DNA from: Bacteroides sp.
Lineage (GTDB): Bacteria; Bacteroidota; Bacteroidia; Bacteroidales; Muribaculaceae
Assembly (NCBI GenBank): GCA_014802335.1
Contig: JAAVCL010000021.1
Span: 1-64,000 of the forward strand
DNA length: 64,000 bases
Reading direction: 5' to 3'
This document shows, in pieces, positions 34,449-43,448 of this stretch. The notes under the pieces are model-generated. The model had not been told where the DNA came from. It ran no database searches and worked only from the letters and a program-made list of their open reading frames with translations. Numbering within the stretch: position 1 is the first letter of the stretch; every line of letters begins with the position of its first letter. The position numbers and the translations under genes were made by a program.

Positions 34449-35426
34449 ATGAACTATAATCAAAAAATCACCTTCTTGCAACGTGAGATTGAAAAAATAA
34501 TAGATCCCTTGATTGGTAAAAAGGTAATTATCCCCGATGCTCCTTATTATGCAAATGTCGGGGATGTTTTGATTTGGCAGGCAACTTTGGATTTCTTGAA
34601 AAAGACTAACCGTGTTTTACTCTCTGTTTCAAGTCAGGATACATTCAGCTATCCCAAACTTGATAAAGACATAACAATTCTGTTAATGGGGGGTGGAAAC
34701 TTTGGTGACTTATGGAGATTCCTTCAAGAACTCAGAATTAATATCATTGATCACTATCCTCATAACCGAATTGTTATGCTGCCCCAATCAATTTGGTATG
34801 ATGATCCCGCTCTGATTTCAAAAGATTCCGATATATTTTCAAAACACAAAGATCTTCACCTGTGTGCCCGCGACAGGGTAAGTTATGAATTTCTGAAGAA
34901 ACACTTCAATAACAACCATTTGTACCTTGTGCCTGATATGGCATTTTTCTTAAGCGAATCTCATCTTAAGCGATATCGCAATGTAGCTAATACAAACTCT
35001 AATTTGTTTCTTCTTCGCCGGGATAAGGAACTGAACGAAGGAATTGTCGATTTTGAGTGCCGGGCAAACACAATAACCGATTGGCCCTCATTGGAAAAAA
35101 GACCATTTATTATTAAATTATATGTTAAGATAAGGGAAATTCTGAAACCTTATAGTCACAGCAAGTGGAAGAATAAGATTTTAGATTTAACAGCGCAAAT
35201 ATGTTTCCGTAAGAAGCTGACAAGAGATGGTTGTAAACTCCTTTCTCGCTATTCCCACATCACCTCCACCCGGTTGCACGGAATGATACTTGCTATTTTG
35301 CTGCATAAACCTGTAAGATATATAGATAATACGACAGGTAAATTATCTGCCTTTGTCAATACATGGCTTGATGGGCTGCCCGATATAGAGCCCCTGGAAC
35401 GAAAGGCAAAAACCAAGAGCCGATAA
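34449..35426 (+). CDS. polysaccharide pyruvyl transferase family protein
   Basis: A 325-aa protein of the polysaccharide pyruvyltransferase / CsaB-like superfamily, which adds ketal pyruvate to surface glycans. Signature blocks are PDAPYYANVGDVLIWQATL at the N-terminus, LLMGGGNFGDLW, IVMLPQSIWYD, ARDRVSYEFL and, near the C-terminus, TSTRLHGMILAILLHKPV with the conserved Arg-His. No other surface-polysaccharide genes are nearby. It is framed by the 194-bp inverted repeat upstream and a palindrome cluster downstream, which suggests it arrived or was isolated by rearrangement. Confidence 0.88.
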   Translation: MNYNQKITFLQREIEKIIDPLIGKKVIIPDAPYYANVGDVLIWQATLDFLKKTNRVLLSVSSQDTFSYPKLDKDITILLMGGGNFGDLWRFLQELRINIIDHYPHNRIVMLPQSIWYDDPALISKDSDIFSKHKDLHLCARDRVSYEFLKKHFNNNHLYLVPDMAFFLSESHLKRYRNVANTNSNLFLLRRDKELNEGIVDFECRANTITDWPSLEKRPFIIKLYVKIREILKPYSHSKWKNKILDLTAQICFRKKLTRDGCKLLSRYSHITSTRLHGMILAILLHKPVRYIDNTTGKLSAFVNTWLDGLPDIEPLERKAKTKSR

Positions 35427-35834
35427 GAGACAAGAAAAATCCTCTGCAAATGTAGGGGCATGTTTAGTAGATACGTCGGCAAATTATCGGGCCCATTACT
35501 CGGCAAATGTAGGGACATGGCGTGCCATGTCTGGGTGAATACATTGACAAATAATCTGGTTCAATACTCGGCAAGTGTAGGGACATGGCGTGCCATGTCT
35601 GGGTGAATACACCGGCAAATTATCTGTCTCATTCTTGGTGGTTTATTCAGACATGGCACGCCATGTCCCTACATTTGCCGCCGCAATTTTAGCCACCATA
35701 ATTTTACCGCCCCAATATTTGACCAAAGACCGAAAAGAAACATAGCCCCCAAAAATAGTTTCGATATAAACTAATTTTTAAGGGCTACTTATGTCTATTA
35801 CTTCTTTATGTCTGTTACTGCTTTTTTATGTCTG
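35427..35834. other. repeat-filled gap between pyruvyltransferase and dedA
   Basis: This ~400-bp gap consists almost entirely of palindromic repeats, one ~70-bp module and a short tandem repeat next to the dedA stop codon. No gene is visible. Confidence 0.7.
35514..35790 (+). repeat. composite repeat: three palindromes plus ~70-bp module
   Basis: Palindromes GACATGGCGTGCCATGTC at 35514-35531 and 35582-35599 (68-bp period, with similar flanks CTGGGTGAATACA) and an inverted-centre copy GACATGGCACGCCATGTC at 35650-35667. The module (AAAGACCGAAAAGAA to AAGGGCTACTT) follows at 35722-35790. A further decayed unit begins at 35451. Confidence 0.85.
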
Positions 35835-35838
35835 TTAC
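35789..35838. repeat. tandem copies around the dedA stop codon
   Basis: TTATGTCTRTTACT occurs three times here. On the minus strand each unit reads AGTAAYAGACATAA, and the first contains the dedA TAA stop codon. Confidence 0.65.
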
Positions 35839-36509
35839 TTTTTCTTTTTCCTGAAGGCATTCCAGAGGATATAAATTACGCACAGTCCGAAAAGTGCATA
35901 ACCCGCCCAACTGAGATAACGGTTATATTCTTCGACTTTATCAAACAGCATGGCCGGGTCTACGTGTACTGACAGCCAATATCCCAATGCTCCCAGAATG
36001 GAATTCCATACCAATGCTCCTAAGGTAGTGAAGATGGCAAACTGAGCGACGTTCATTCGCGAAAGTCCGGCCGGAATTGAAATCAATTGGCGAATTGCCG
36101 GAATGAGCCTGCCGATAAACGTAGAAATCGCGCCATGTTCGTCAAAGTATTTTTCGGCTTTGTTTACTTTTTCGCGATCAATCAGACAGGCATGACCAAG
36201 CCGACTGTCGGCGAATCTGTACACCACAGGACGTCCCACCCACAGCGCGATATAGTAGTTTATAAATGCGCCTACCAATGCACCGAGTGTGGCCATTATC
36301 ACAACCATGAATACATTCATGTCTTCTCCTACGCCATAGTTGCGACACGCAAGATAGGCTGCCGGGGGAACTACCACTTCTGATGGAAAGGGAATAAAAC
36401 TACTTTCTATCACCATGAAGCAGAACACAAACCAATAGTTTGCATTATTTACAAACCATTGAAAAAATTCGCTGGCATCGAAAATTGCCAGAGGTATCAT
36501 TTCAAGCAT
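35835..36509 (-). CDS. DedA-family membrane protein
   Basis: A 224-aa integral membrane protein of the DedA / SNARE-associated family; members act as lipid carriers or scramblases and support envelope homeostasis. Hydrophobic helices flank the signature FIPFPSEVVVPPAAYLA near residue 38 and FIGRLIPAIRQLISIPAGLS near residue 137, which holds the conserved G-R-x-P-x-x-R. The C-terminus is basic (FRKKKK). It follows rpe on the same strand by 17 nt. Start could also be Met4. Confidence 0.9.
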   Translation of the reverse strand: MLEMIPLAIFDASEFFQWFVNNANYWFVFCFMVIESSFIPFPSEVVVPPAAYLACRNYGVGEDMNVFMVVIMATLGALVGAFINYYIALWVGRPVVYRFADSRLGHACLIDREKVNKAEKYFDEHGAISTFIGRLIPAIRQLISIPAGLSRMNVAQFAIFTTLGALVWNSILGALGYWLSVHVDPAMLFDKVEEYNRYLSWAGYALFGLCVIYILWNAFRKKKK

Positions 36510-36526
36510 ACTTTTATTGCTTTGGA

Positions 36527-37171
36527 TTACAATTGTTTCAGTTGGCTGATCGTTTCCAGAGGGTCGGATGCCCCAAACACAAAGCTCCCTGCAACCAACA
36601 TGTCTGCCCCGGCCTCGGCCAATAGTTTCCCTGTTTCAAGATTTACTCCACCGTCTATTTCTATCACGGCCTTTGAGCCCGTGCGATCAATCAGGGCTCT
36701 GAGTTCACGCGTTTTTTCAACCGTATGTTTGATAAAAGGTTGCCCTCCGAATCCCGGATTTACCGACATCAGCAATACAAGGTCAACATCTTCAATGATA
36801 TCGGTCAATGTGGAAACCGGGGTAGCCGGGCATAGAGTTACACCTGCTTTCATTCCGGCAGAGTGAATCTGTTGCACGCAACTGTGCAGATGCAGGCAGG
36901 CTTCCTGATGAACATTCATTATTTTCGCCCCGCTATCGCGCACTTGTGAGATCCACTTCTGCGGCTCGACTATCATCAGATGAACATCAAGTGGTTTGTT
37001 GCAGACTTTCGATACAGATTTCATCACAGGAAATCCGAAAGATATGTTAGGAACAAAAACCCCATCCATTACGTCTATATGGAGGTAGTCGCTTTCTGAG
37101 GCATTGATCATTTCAAGGTCAGGAAGCATATTGGCAAAGTTTGCCGATAGGAGTGATGGTGAAACTTTCAT
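36527..37171 (-). CDS. rpe: ribulose-phosphate 3-epimerase
   Basis: Interconverts ribulose-5-phosphate and xylulose-5-phosphate in the pentose phosphate pathway. The 214-aa TIM barrel starts SPSLLSANFANM and carries metal-site residues H31 and D33 (YLHIDVMDGVFVPN) and DVHLMI. MSVNPGFGGQPFI is the flexible active-site loop and IEIDGGVN holds the second catalytic Asp. It sits between ligA (49 nt upstream) and dedA. Confidence 0.96.
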   Translation of the reverse strand: MKVSPSLLSANFANMLPDLEMINASESDYLHIDVMDGVFVPNISFGFPVMKSVSKVCNKPLDVHLMIVEPQKWISQVRDSGAKIMNVHQEACLHLHSCVQQIHSAGMKAGVTLCPATPVSTLTDIIEDVDLVLLMSVNPGFGGQPFIKHTVEKTRELRALIDRTGSKAVIEIDGGVNLETGKLLAEAGADMLVAGSFVFGASDPLETISQLKQL

Positions 37172-37220
37172 TTTATTTTTTAGTTTTGCAGTAATTAGCT
37201 CTATCGATTGATTTCAGCTG

Positions 37221-39224
37221 CTATTTACCTATCATTTTAAGAAACTCATCTTCACTAATCATGGGAATTCCGAGTTGCTCACATTTTTCACGTTTGGAAG
37301 GCCCCATATTATCACCGGCAAGAACAAAAGATGTTTTCTTTGAAATGCTTCCGACATTCTTTCCTCCTTGCGATGTGATGATATCTTTATATTCATCCCG
37401 ACTGTGATGAGCAAATGTGCCTGAAATTACTATTGATTTTCCTTCAAGAGCATTTCCAGCCGGAGTCAGCTTATCTGAACTTACTTCGAGTTGGACTCCG
37501 GCTTTTCTCAGCGCCTCGATGTTATTCCCGTTAATGGGTTCGCGAAGAAAATCATAGATATTTTTAGCTATTATGGGTCCCACATCAGGAATTGCAGTAA
37601 GCTCTTCAAGTGTCATTTTCAACATAGCGTCCATGCTTTTTACAGAAAGAGCTATCCGCTTTGCTGTGGTTTCTCCCACATTTGGAATTGAGAGAGCATA
37701 AAGAACACGCTCGAATGGAACACTCTTTGAGTCTTCAATTCCCTTAATAATTCTGGAGGCAGTTTTGGGTCCGATTCTGTCAAGGCCCGATAGTTGTTCT
37801 TCTGTCAAGTCATATAACTGTCCGATGGTTGAAACAAGATGATTTGCATATAACAACTCGGCAGTTTCCTCTCCGATTCCATCAATATTCATCATTCTGC
37901 GTGCGCAGAAGTGCTCTATCCTGCCTGTTATCTGCGGCCGGCAGCCATATTTATTCGGGCAGCACCATGCAGCCTCTCCGAAAATTCGGGTGAGGGGAGT
38001 GCCACATTCCGGGCAATTCTTTACAAATTCTATCTTGTGTGCGCCTGCGGGACGTCTTGATTTGTCAACTCCCGTAATTTGAGGTATAATTTCTCCGGCT
38101 TTCTCCACATAAAGACTGTCGCCTTCATGAATGTCGAGTTCCTGCATTATATCATCATTATGCAGCGAAGCACGCTTCACGATGGTGCCTGAAAGTTGCA
38201 CGGGCTCAAGATTGGCCACCGGGGTGACTATTCCCATTCGTCCGGTCTCGAACGATACGAACCTAAGGGGAGTGCATGCTCTTTCCGGATTAAATTTAAA
38301 TGCAACAGCCCAGCGAGGCGATTTTGCCGTCGAGCCCAGATTCAGCTGCTGACGCAACGAATTTACTTTAAATACAAGTCCATCTGTAGCGACCGGCAAT
38401 TCTTTTCTGTGCTCATCCCAATATGCTATATATTCATCTATTTGCTTAAGGTCCTTCAGAACTGTCATTGCTTTCGACACTTTGAATCCCCAATGCTCGG
38501 CAGCAAGCATATTTTCATAATGGTTGTCAAATGGCAGATTATCGCTAAGCAGATAATAGAACCGGGCATCAAGATGTCGCTTGGCAACTTCCCTTGAATC
38601 CTGCATTTTAAGAGTGCCCGACGCTGCATTACGTGGATTGGCAAACAAGGGTTCCTCATTATAAGATCGTTCTGCGTTGAGACGTTCAAATACTTCCCAA
38701 GGCATCAGTATCTCGCCCCTTATCTCAAATTCTTCAGGCCAATCTCCCGGAAGTAGCTGAAGGGGGATGCTGCGGATCGTTTTTACATTGGCCGTTACAT
38801 CATCACCCTCAGTGCCGTCGCCGCGAGTTACGGCCCTCAACAGTCTGCCGTTCCTATAAGTAAGCGAGATGGATGTGCCGTCAAATTTCATCTCTCCGAC
38901 AATGCCATATTCCTCTCCCTCAAGCGACTTGTCTATTCGTTTGGCCCACTCGTCAACCTCTTCTATCGAATACGTGTTGGCCAGCGACATCATGGGCCGT
39001 TCATGTCTCACATGCTCAAAACCTTTGGTAAGGTCTGAACCTACTCGTTGCGTCGGCGACAACGGGTCGGAAAATTCCGGATGCTCCGCTTCAAGTTTCT
39101 CAAGCTCTTTCATCATCTCGTCAAATTCCTTATCCGAAATGACCGGCGAGTTGAGCACATAATAATTATGATTATGTCGGTTCAGCGTGTCCCGTAATCT
39201 TCCTATTTCTTCTTTTATATCCAT
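37221..39224 (-). CDS. ligA: NAD-dependent DNA ligase
   Basis: Essential replicative ligase of 667 aa. Order of domains: Ia (YYVLNSPVISDKEFD), adenylation with the AMP-lysine K113 in EMKFDGTS, OB fold, a four-Cys zinc finger (CPECGTPL and CCPNKYGC), helix-hairpin-helix region (IPNVGETTAKRIA, IPDVGPIIAKNI) and C-terminal BRCT (from about residue 592). I start it at ATG 39224 (MDIKEEIGRL). A TTG seven codons upstream lies inside a repeat-like AACGACTTC sequence and is unlikely. Confidence 0.96.
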   Translation of the reverse strand: MDIKEEIGRLRDTLNRHNHNYYVLNSPVISDKEFDEMMKELEKLEAEHPEFSDPLSPTQRVGSDLTKGFEHVRHERPMMSLANTYSIEEVDEWAKRIDKSLEGEEYGIVGEMKFDGTSISLTYRNGRLLRAVTRGDGTEGDDVTANVKTIRSIPLQLLPGDWPEEFEIRGEILMPWEVFERLNAERSYNEEPLFANPRNAASGTLKMQDSREVAKRHLDARFYYLLSDNLPFDNHYENMLAAEHWGFKVSKAMTVLKDLKQIDEYIAYWDEHRKELPVATDGLVFKVNSLRQQLNLGSTAKSPRWAVAFKFNPERACTPLRFVSFETGRMGIVTPVANLEPVQLSGTIVKRASLHNDDIMQELDIHEGDSLYVEKAGEIIPQITGVDKSRRPAGAHKIEFVKNCPECGTPLTRIFGEAAWCCPNKYGCRPQITGRIEHFCARRMMNIDGIGEETAELLYANHLVSTIGQLYDLTEEQLSGLDRIGPKTASRIIKGIEDSKSVPFERVLYALSIPNVGETTAKRIALSVKSMDAMLKMTLEELTAIPDVGPIIAKNIYDFLREPINGNNIEALRKAGVQLEVSSDKLTPAGNALEGKSIVISGTFAHHSRDEYKDIITSQGGKNVGSISKKTSFVLAGDNMGPSKREKCEQLGIPMISEDEFLKMIGK

Positions 39225-39301
39225 ATTTTTAACGAAGTCGTTCAACCTTTTTCAGAAATTATTCTTTTTGAGCTTCCATTTTTTATCATTAAGCGTAAGT
39301 C

Positions 39302-40066
39302 TTAGCCTTCGTTTTCTATATAAGGATACTTGATATCCCATAGAAACAAAGCCTGAGCCGGCATAGATGTTCCGGCCGCGCACCTATCCTTACACTCAAT
39401 TATTTTTTCAAATTGCGACAGCGTGATTTTTTTTCTGCCCACATCGACCAAAGTTCCTGTAACCGCCCTCACCATATTCCTCAGAAATCTGTCGGCACTG
39501 ATGGTGAAGACAAGCCCCGGGGTCCCATATTGGTTGTCCCATGTGTCCCAACGCGCCTCGCTCACATCACAAATATTGGTTTTTGCATCACTGTGAAGTT
39601 TGGCAAATGAGGTGAAGTCTTGTGTGTTTATAAGAAGAGCTGCAGCTTCATTCATTGCCTCCACATCAAGATCGCGCGGGCAATACCATGAAACATCGTT
39701 CAGAAAAGGACTCTTTTCGAGGGCCACAAAATATTTATAGGTCCTCAATGTCGCGTCAAAACGGGCATGAGCCTCTTCGTGAACGTCTATTATATCTGAA
39801 ATGCCTATCGAACCACCGCAAATCCGATTAAGTCCGTTTATCAGGCGCTTACGGTCGGGCAGTTCAGAGTCATAATCAAAATGAGCATACATCACCCGGG
39901 CATGAACCCCGGTGTCTGTGCGGCCGGCGCCTGTAACCTGTATGGGTTGTCTTAAGATCGTCTCTAAAGATTCTTCCAATGTTTGCTGAACGCTCGAAGC
40001 GCACGGCTGGCGTTGCCAACCGTGATATGCGCTTCCGTTATAGCTTAATTTTATGAATCTTCGCAT
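39302..40066 (-). CDS. truA: tRNA pseudouridine(38-40) synthase
   Basis: Isomerises uridines 38-40 in the tRNA anticodon stem. The 254 residues start with IKLSYNGSAYHGWQRQP and have the catalytic D51 in TGAGRTDTGVHA. The later FLRNMVRAVTGTLVDVG is also conserved. Its ATG overlaps the speA stop by one base (TGATG), so the two are translationally coupled. Confidence 0.96.
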   Translation of the reverse strand: MRRFIKLSYNGSAYHGWQRQPCASSVQQTLEESLETILRQPIQVTGAGRTDTGVHARVMYAHFDYDSELPDRKRLINGLNRICGGSIGISDIIDVHEEAHARFDATLRTYKYFVALEKSPFLNDVSWYCPRDLDVEAMNEAAALLINTQDFTSFAKLHSDAKTNICDVSEARWDTWDNQYGTPGLVFTISADRFLRNMVRAVTGTLVDVGRKKITLSQFEKIIECKDRCAAGTSMPAQALFLWDIKYPYIENEG

Positions 40067-41964
40067 CAGTCTCTTTCAAGATATGTGCTTCCGTACAGGC
40101 CGGATCTGTAATTATTCAGGAATTGACGACCCTCCTCGGGAGTTATAACCCCTCGCTTCATCGACGCCGTTACCCACGATTCCAGATTTCGCACAAGTTT
40201 TTTTGGATTATATTCAACATAGTCCAAAACGTCGGCCACGGCCTCGCCGTCAATAATCTGGGCGATTTCATATCCATCTTTGGTAAGTGCGATATGAACA
40301 GCGTTCGTGTCGCCAAACAAATTATGCAAGTCGCCCAAAATCTCCTGATAAGCACCGACAAGAAAGACGCCGAGATAATAAGGCTCGTTGGGCTTCAGAT
40401 CATGAACACTTAGGGAGTAGGAGCTACCGTTTGGTGCCACGAAACGGTTGATCTTTCCGTCTGAATCGCACGTCACGTCCTGAATGGTGCATTGGTGAGT
40501 CGGTTTCTCATCAAGCCGGGTGATAGGCATCACCGGAAACATTTGGTCTATTGCCCATGAATCCGGTAGTGACTGGAATATCGAAAAATTGCAGAAATAT
40601 TTCTCCGGAAGCATGCGGGCCGCCTTGCGAAGTTCTTCGGGCGGATGCTTCATCGATTTTGTCATGTCGCGCACGTCTCTGGCAACACTCCAGAACAGTT
40701 TCTCTATCTGGGCGCGTGTCTTTAAATCAAGAAGTCCGAGACTGAATCTTTCAAGGGCCTCTTCGCGTATTTGCAACGCATCGTGCCAATCCTCGAACAC
40801 ACGTGTGGAATCTATCTTATCCCATATATTGTAAAGCTCTAATGCAAGCTCATGCGGGTCATCGCCCAATTCATCCTCATCTTTCCAAATGGGCAGCTGG
40901 GCGGTCTCAAGCACCTGGATTATCAGAACCGAATGGTGTGCGGTCAGCGAACGTCCGCTCTCTGTTATGATATTCGGATGTGGAAGATTATTTTTGCGGC
41001 TGGCGTCCACAAGTGCCGAAACCGAGTCGTTCACATATTCCTGTATGGAATAATTCATCGAGTTCTCACCACTTGACGACCGGGTGCCGTCATAATCAAC
41101 ACCCAGACCTCCCCCTATATCCACAAAGTCTATCTTAAAGCCCATTTTTGAGAGCTGAACATAAAACTGCATCGCCTCGCGAAGTGCATTTTTTATGCGC
41201 CTGATTTTTGTTATCTGACTCCCGATATGGAAATGGATCAGTTTGAGGCAGTCGGTCATCTTGTTCTTCTCAAGAAAACTGAGGGCATCAAGAAGTTCAC
41301 TTGAATTTAAGCCGAATTTACTTACATCGCCTCCCGATTCTTCCCATTTGCCCGAACCCGACGACGTGAGTTTGATTCTGATTCCTAAATTTGGCTCTAT
41401 ATTAAGGCGCCGTGCAACCTTGGCGATAAGCTTGAGTTCATTGATTTTTTCAACTACAAGAAAAATGCGTCTCCCCATCTTTTGGGCCAGCAAAGCAAGC
41501 TCCACGTAGTCCTCATCCTTATAGCCGTTACATACGATAAGGGAATTCTCATGTGTGTTGACGGCAAGGACTGCATGGAGTTCCGGTTTCGAACCGGCCT
41601 CAAGACCAATATTATACTTGTTCCCGTGGCTTACTATTTCTTCAACCACCGGACGCATCTGGTTAACCTTAATCGGATAAACTATAAAGTTCTGGGCCTC
41701 GTATCCATATTCATCGGCTGCCTTGCGGAAACAATCTGAAATCTTGCGGATTCTGTCATCGAGAATATCCGGAAAACGTAACAACAAGGGTGCGTCGACA
41801 TCACGAATCTGCAATGTGTCCATCACTTCCTTTATATCCACCGGGTGACATCCCGGTCGAGGTGTTACCTGAACGTGTCCCTTATCATTTATAGAAAAAT
41901 ATTTCAACCCCCAACCCGGCACATTATATAATTCCGCCGAGTCTTCTATTCTCCATTTTCTCAT
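40066..41964 (-). CDS. speA: biosynthetic arginine decarboxylase
   Basis: PLP enzyme forming agmatine, the first step of polyamine synthesis by the agmatine route. At 632 aa it is the SpeA (alanine-racemase fold III) type. The PLP lysine is K99 in VYPIKVNQ. GIRIKLTSSGSGKWEESGG and FVDIGGGLGVDYDGT are diagnostic. The C-terminal domain has LVGAYQEILGDLHNLFGDTN. It is coupled to truA. No agmatine deiminase or agmatinase is in the window. Confidence 0.96.
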   Translation of the reverse strand: MRKWRIEDSAELYNVPGWGLKYFSINDKGHVQVTPRPGCHPVDIKEVMDTLQIRDVDAPLLLRFPDILDDRIRKISDCFRKAADEYGYEAQNFIVYPIKVNQMRPVVEEIVSHGNKYNIGLEAGSKPELHAVLAVNTHENSLIVCNGYKDEDYVELALLAQKMGRRIFLVVEKINELKLIAKVARRLNIEPNLGIRIKLTSSGSGKWEESGGDVSKFGLNSSELLDALSFLEKNKMTDCLKLIHFHIGSQITKIRRIKNALREAMQFYVQLSKMGFKIDFVDIGGGLGVDYDGTRSSSGENSMNYSIQEYVNDSVSALVDASRKNNLPHPNIITESGRSLTAHHSVLIIQVLETAQLPIWKDEDELGDDPHELALELYNIWDKIDSTRVFEDWHDALQIREEALERFSLGLLDLKTRAQIEKLFWSVARDVRDMTKSMKHPPEELRKAARMLPEKYFCNFSIFQSLPDSWAIDQMFPVMPITRLDEKPTHQCTIQDVTCDSDGKINRFVAPNGSSYSLSVHDLKPNEPYYLGVFLVGAYQEILGDLHNLFGDTNAVHIALTKDGYEIAQIIDGEAVADVLDYVEYNPKKLVRNLESWVTASMKRGVITPEEGRQFLNNYRSGLYGSTYLERD

Positions 41965-42046
41965 TACTGCTCTATGGTGTTTTTATTAATTTCTTTTACC
42001 GACCTTCAACATTTGTATGTCCGGCTGTTGATTTAACCAGCGGTCA

Positions 42047-42373
42047 TCAGTCCTGTTTTCTCCCCAACAGTTCCACCTTCTCAACGATGATTTCAGTTAT
42101 CCGTCGCCTTATTTTGAGTTTGTCTTCATATTCACGACTCTTGATTTTGCCTTCTACGTAGAGACGCGTACCCTTGCGGATATACTTCTCTGCCAACTCG
42201 GCATTTTTTCCACCCATCACAAGTCGGTGCCATTCAGTTATCTCAGCTCCCGTTGAACTGTAATAATCGTTCGTGGCAAGCGATACGAACGCCACGGCCT
42301 TATCCTTCTCGGGATAACGAACCTCCGGGTCGCTTCCCACAAATCCAAGTAATATAACTTTATTTACCGACAT
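42047..42373 (-). CDS. ssb: single-stranded DNA-binding protein without acidic tail
   Basis: A 108-aa OB-fold SSB: VNKVILLGFVGSDPEVRY, FVSLATND and EWHRLVMGGKNAELAEKYI are standard SSB motifs. The protein ends shortly after the OB fold (VELLGRKQD) and lacks the Gly/Pro-rich linker and acidic D-D-x-P-F tip of canonical SSB. It may be a secondary SSB. A three-copy 19-bp tandem repeat lies just upstream of its start. Confidence 0.92.
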   Translation of the reverse strand: MSVNKVILLGFVGSDPEVRYPEKDKAVAFVSLATNDYYSSTGAEITEWHRLVMGGKNAELAEKYIRKGTRLYVEGKIKSREYEDKLKIRRRITEIIVEKVELLGRKQD

Positions 42374-42401
42374 GGCACCTTACTATAATTTAGAGATTAT
42401 G

Positions 42402-42458
42402 TATATTTATCCGATAGGCTTATATTTATCCGATAGGCTTATATTTATCCGACAGGCT
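42402..42458. repeat. 19-bp tandem repeat, three copies, upstream of ssb
   Basis: TATATTTATCCGATAGGCT occurs at 42402-42420 and 42421-42439, and with one change (GACAGG) at 42440-42458. The array starts 29 bp before the ssb start codon (minus strand). Confidence 0.9.
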
Positions 42459-42496
42459 TTAGTCTATCCAATCGTTATGTGGAAGAAATCAACCTC

Positions 42497-43447
42497 TCAC
42501 ACATCTGAAACTCCGGATGTGCCGACAGGTGTGAAGTCAATCGCTTTAAGGGCAAGACCGGTGCGCTCGTGAAGACCGAACATCAGGTTTAAGATATGCA
42601 CGGCCTCTCCGGCACCTCCGCGAAGTCGGCAATCGGCTATTGCCTGAAGGTGCGCACGGCCACTTTCTTCTCTTATAACGCTCACAACACACTTATTGGT
42701 TCCCGCAACTTCCGAGACACCTACAGGAATCTGACTCACAAACGAGAAGTTGTGATCATCATAGATTTCGTAAAGTTCCAGTATTTGACCCGTTGTCAGG
42801 CTTGTGGCAAACTTAATGCTCATCATGCTGCTGCGCCTTGCTGCCGATTCTTCAGCACTTATTTTTATTGTGCCGTTAAAACTTCGCTGCACTTCCTGAA
42901 GCCGGTCGGTGATTTCGCGTTCAACTGCATTTATATCTATTTCCTCAAGAATTACGCGCGGAGCGGAAACGTGAATCTCGATATCTCCGTTTAAAAGAAG
43001 ATGATTCGCAAACGGATATAATGCTACGAGTGACATGGAGGCAAACGAAGTCGGAACAACAGCTCCGGTCGCTCCGCGCACCAATAGCTTCCTGTTTATC
43101 TCGGGAAGTCCGTAGACAATTCCGTGACTCTCTATATCGAGACCTTTGGGCCAGTTTAACAGAATCACCTTCAGATCCGGGCGCACTATCCTCATCTGTG
43201 TGAACTCTGCTGTGCCGAAGGTCAGCGAATTGCATACGAACAGCACATTTAAACGAGAATAATCTAACGATCCGGTGAAACTCAAATCTGTCTCGCCGAT
43301 CAGACCATGATGGTGATGTGTTATCGGAGTCCCCTCAAGGCCGGGAGCCTGCGCACCTAATATTTCTACATCCGGATGCATTGCCAAAAGACGTATCAGC
43401 TCGCCTCCTTCGGGGGTGTCTGCTCCGATTATTCCAACTCTTATCAT
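42497..43447 (-). CDS. ArgC-like protein lacking the catalytic cysteine
   Basis: A 316-aa homologue of N-acetyl-gamma-glutamyl-phosphate reductase, which makes the semialdehyde in arginine synthesis. The dinucleotide fold (VGIIGADTPEGGELIRLL), YGLPEINR and the C-terminal GGAGEAVHILNLMFGL match ArgC. The active-site motif, normally N-P-G-C-F/Y, reads V-P-T-S-F here (S134 at the Cys position). The usual DLS-x-D-x-R block is replaced by LLNWPKGLD. It is therefore probably not a working reductase. It sits directly after argR on the same strand. Confidence 0.85.
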   Translation of the reverse strand: MIRVGIIGADTPEGGELIRLLAMHPDVEILGAQAPGLEGTPITHHHHGLIGETDLSFTGSLDYSRLNVLFVCNSLTFGTAEFTQMRIVRPDLKVILLNWPKGLDIESHGIVYGLPEINRKLLVRGATGAVVPTSFASMSLVALYPFANHLLLNGDIEIHVSAPRVILEEIDINAVEREITDRLQEVQRSFNGTIKISAEESAARRSSMMSIKFATSLTTGQILELYEIYDDHNFSFVSQIPVGVSEVAGTNKCVVSVIREESGRAHLQAIADCRLRGGAGEAVHILNLMFGLHERTGLALKAIDFTPVGTSGVSDV

Positions 43448-43448
43448 A

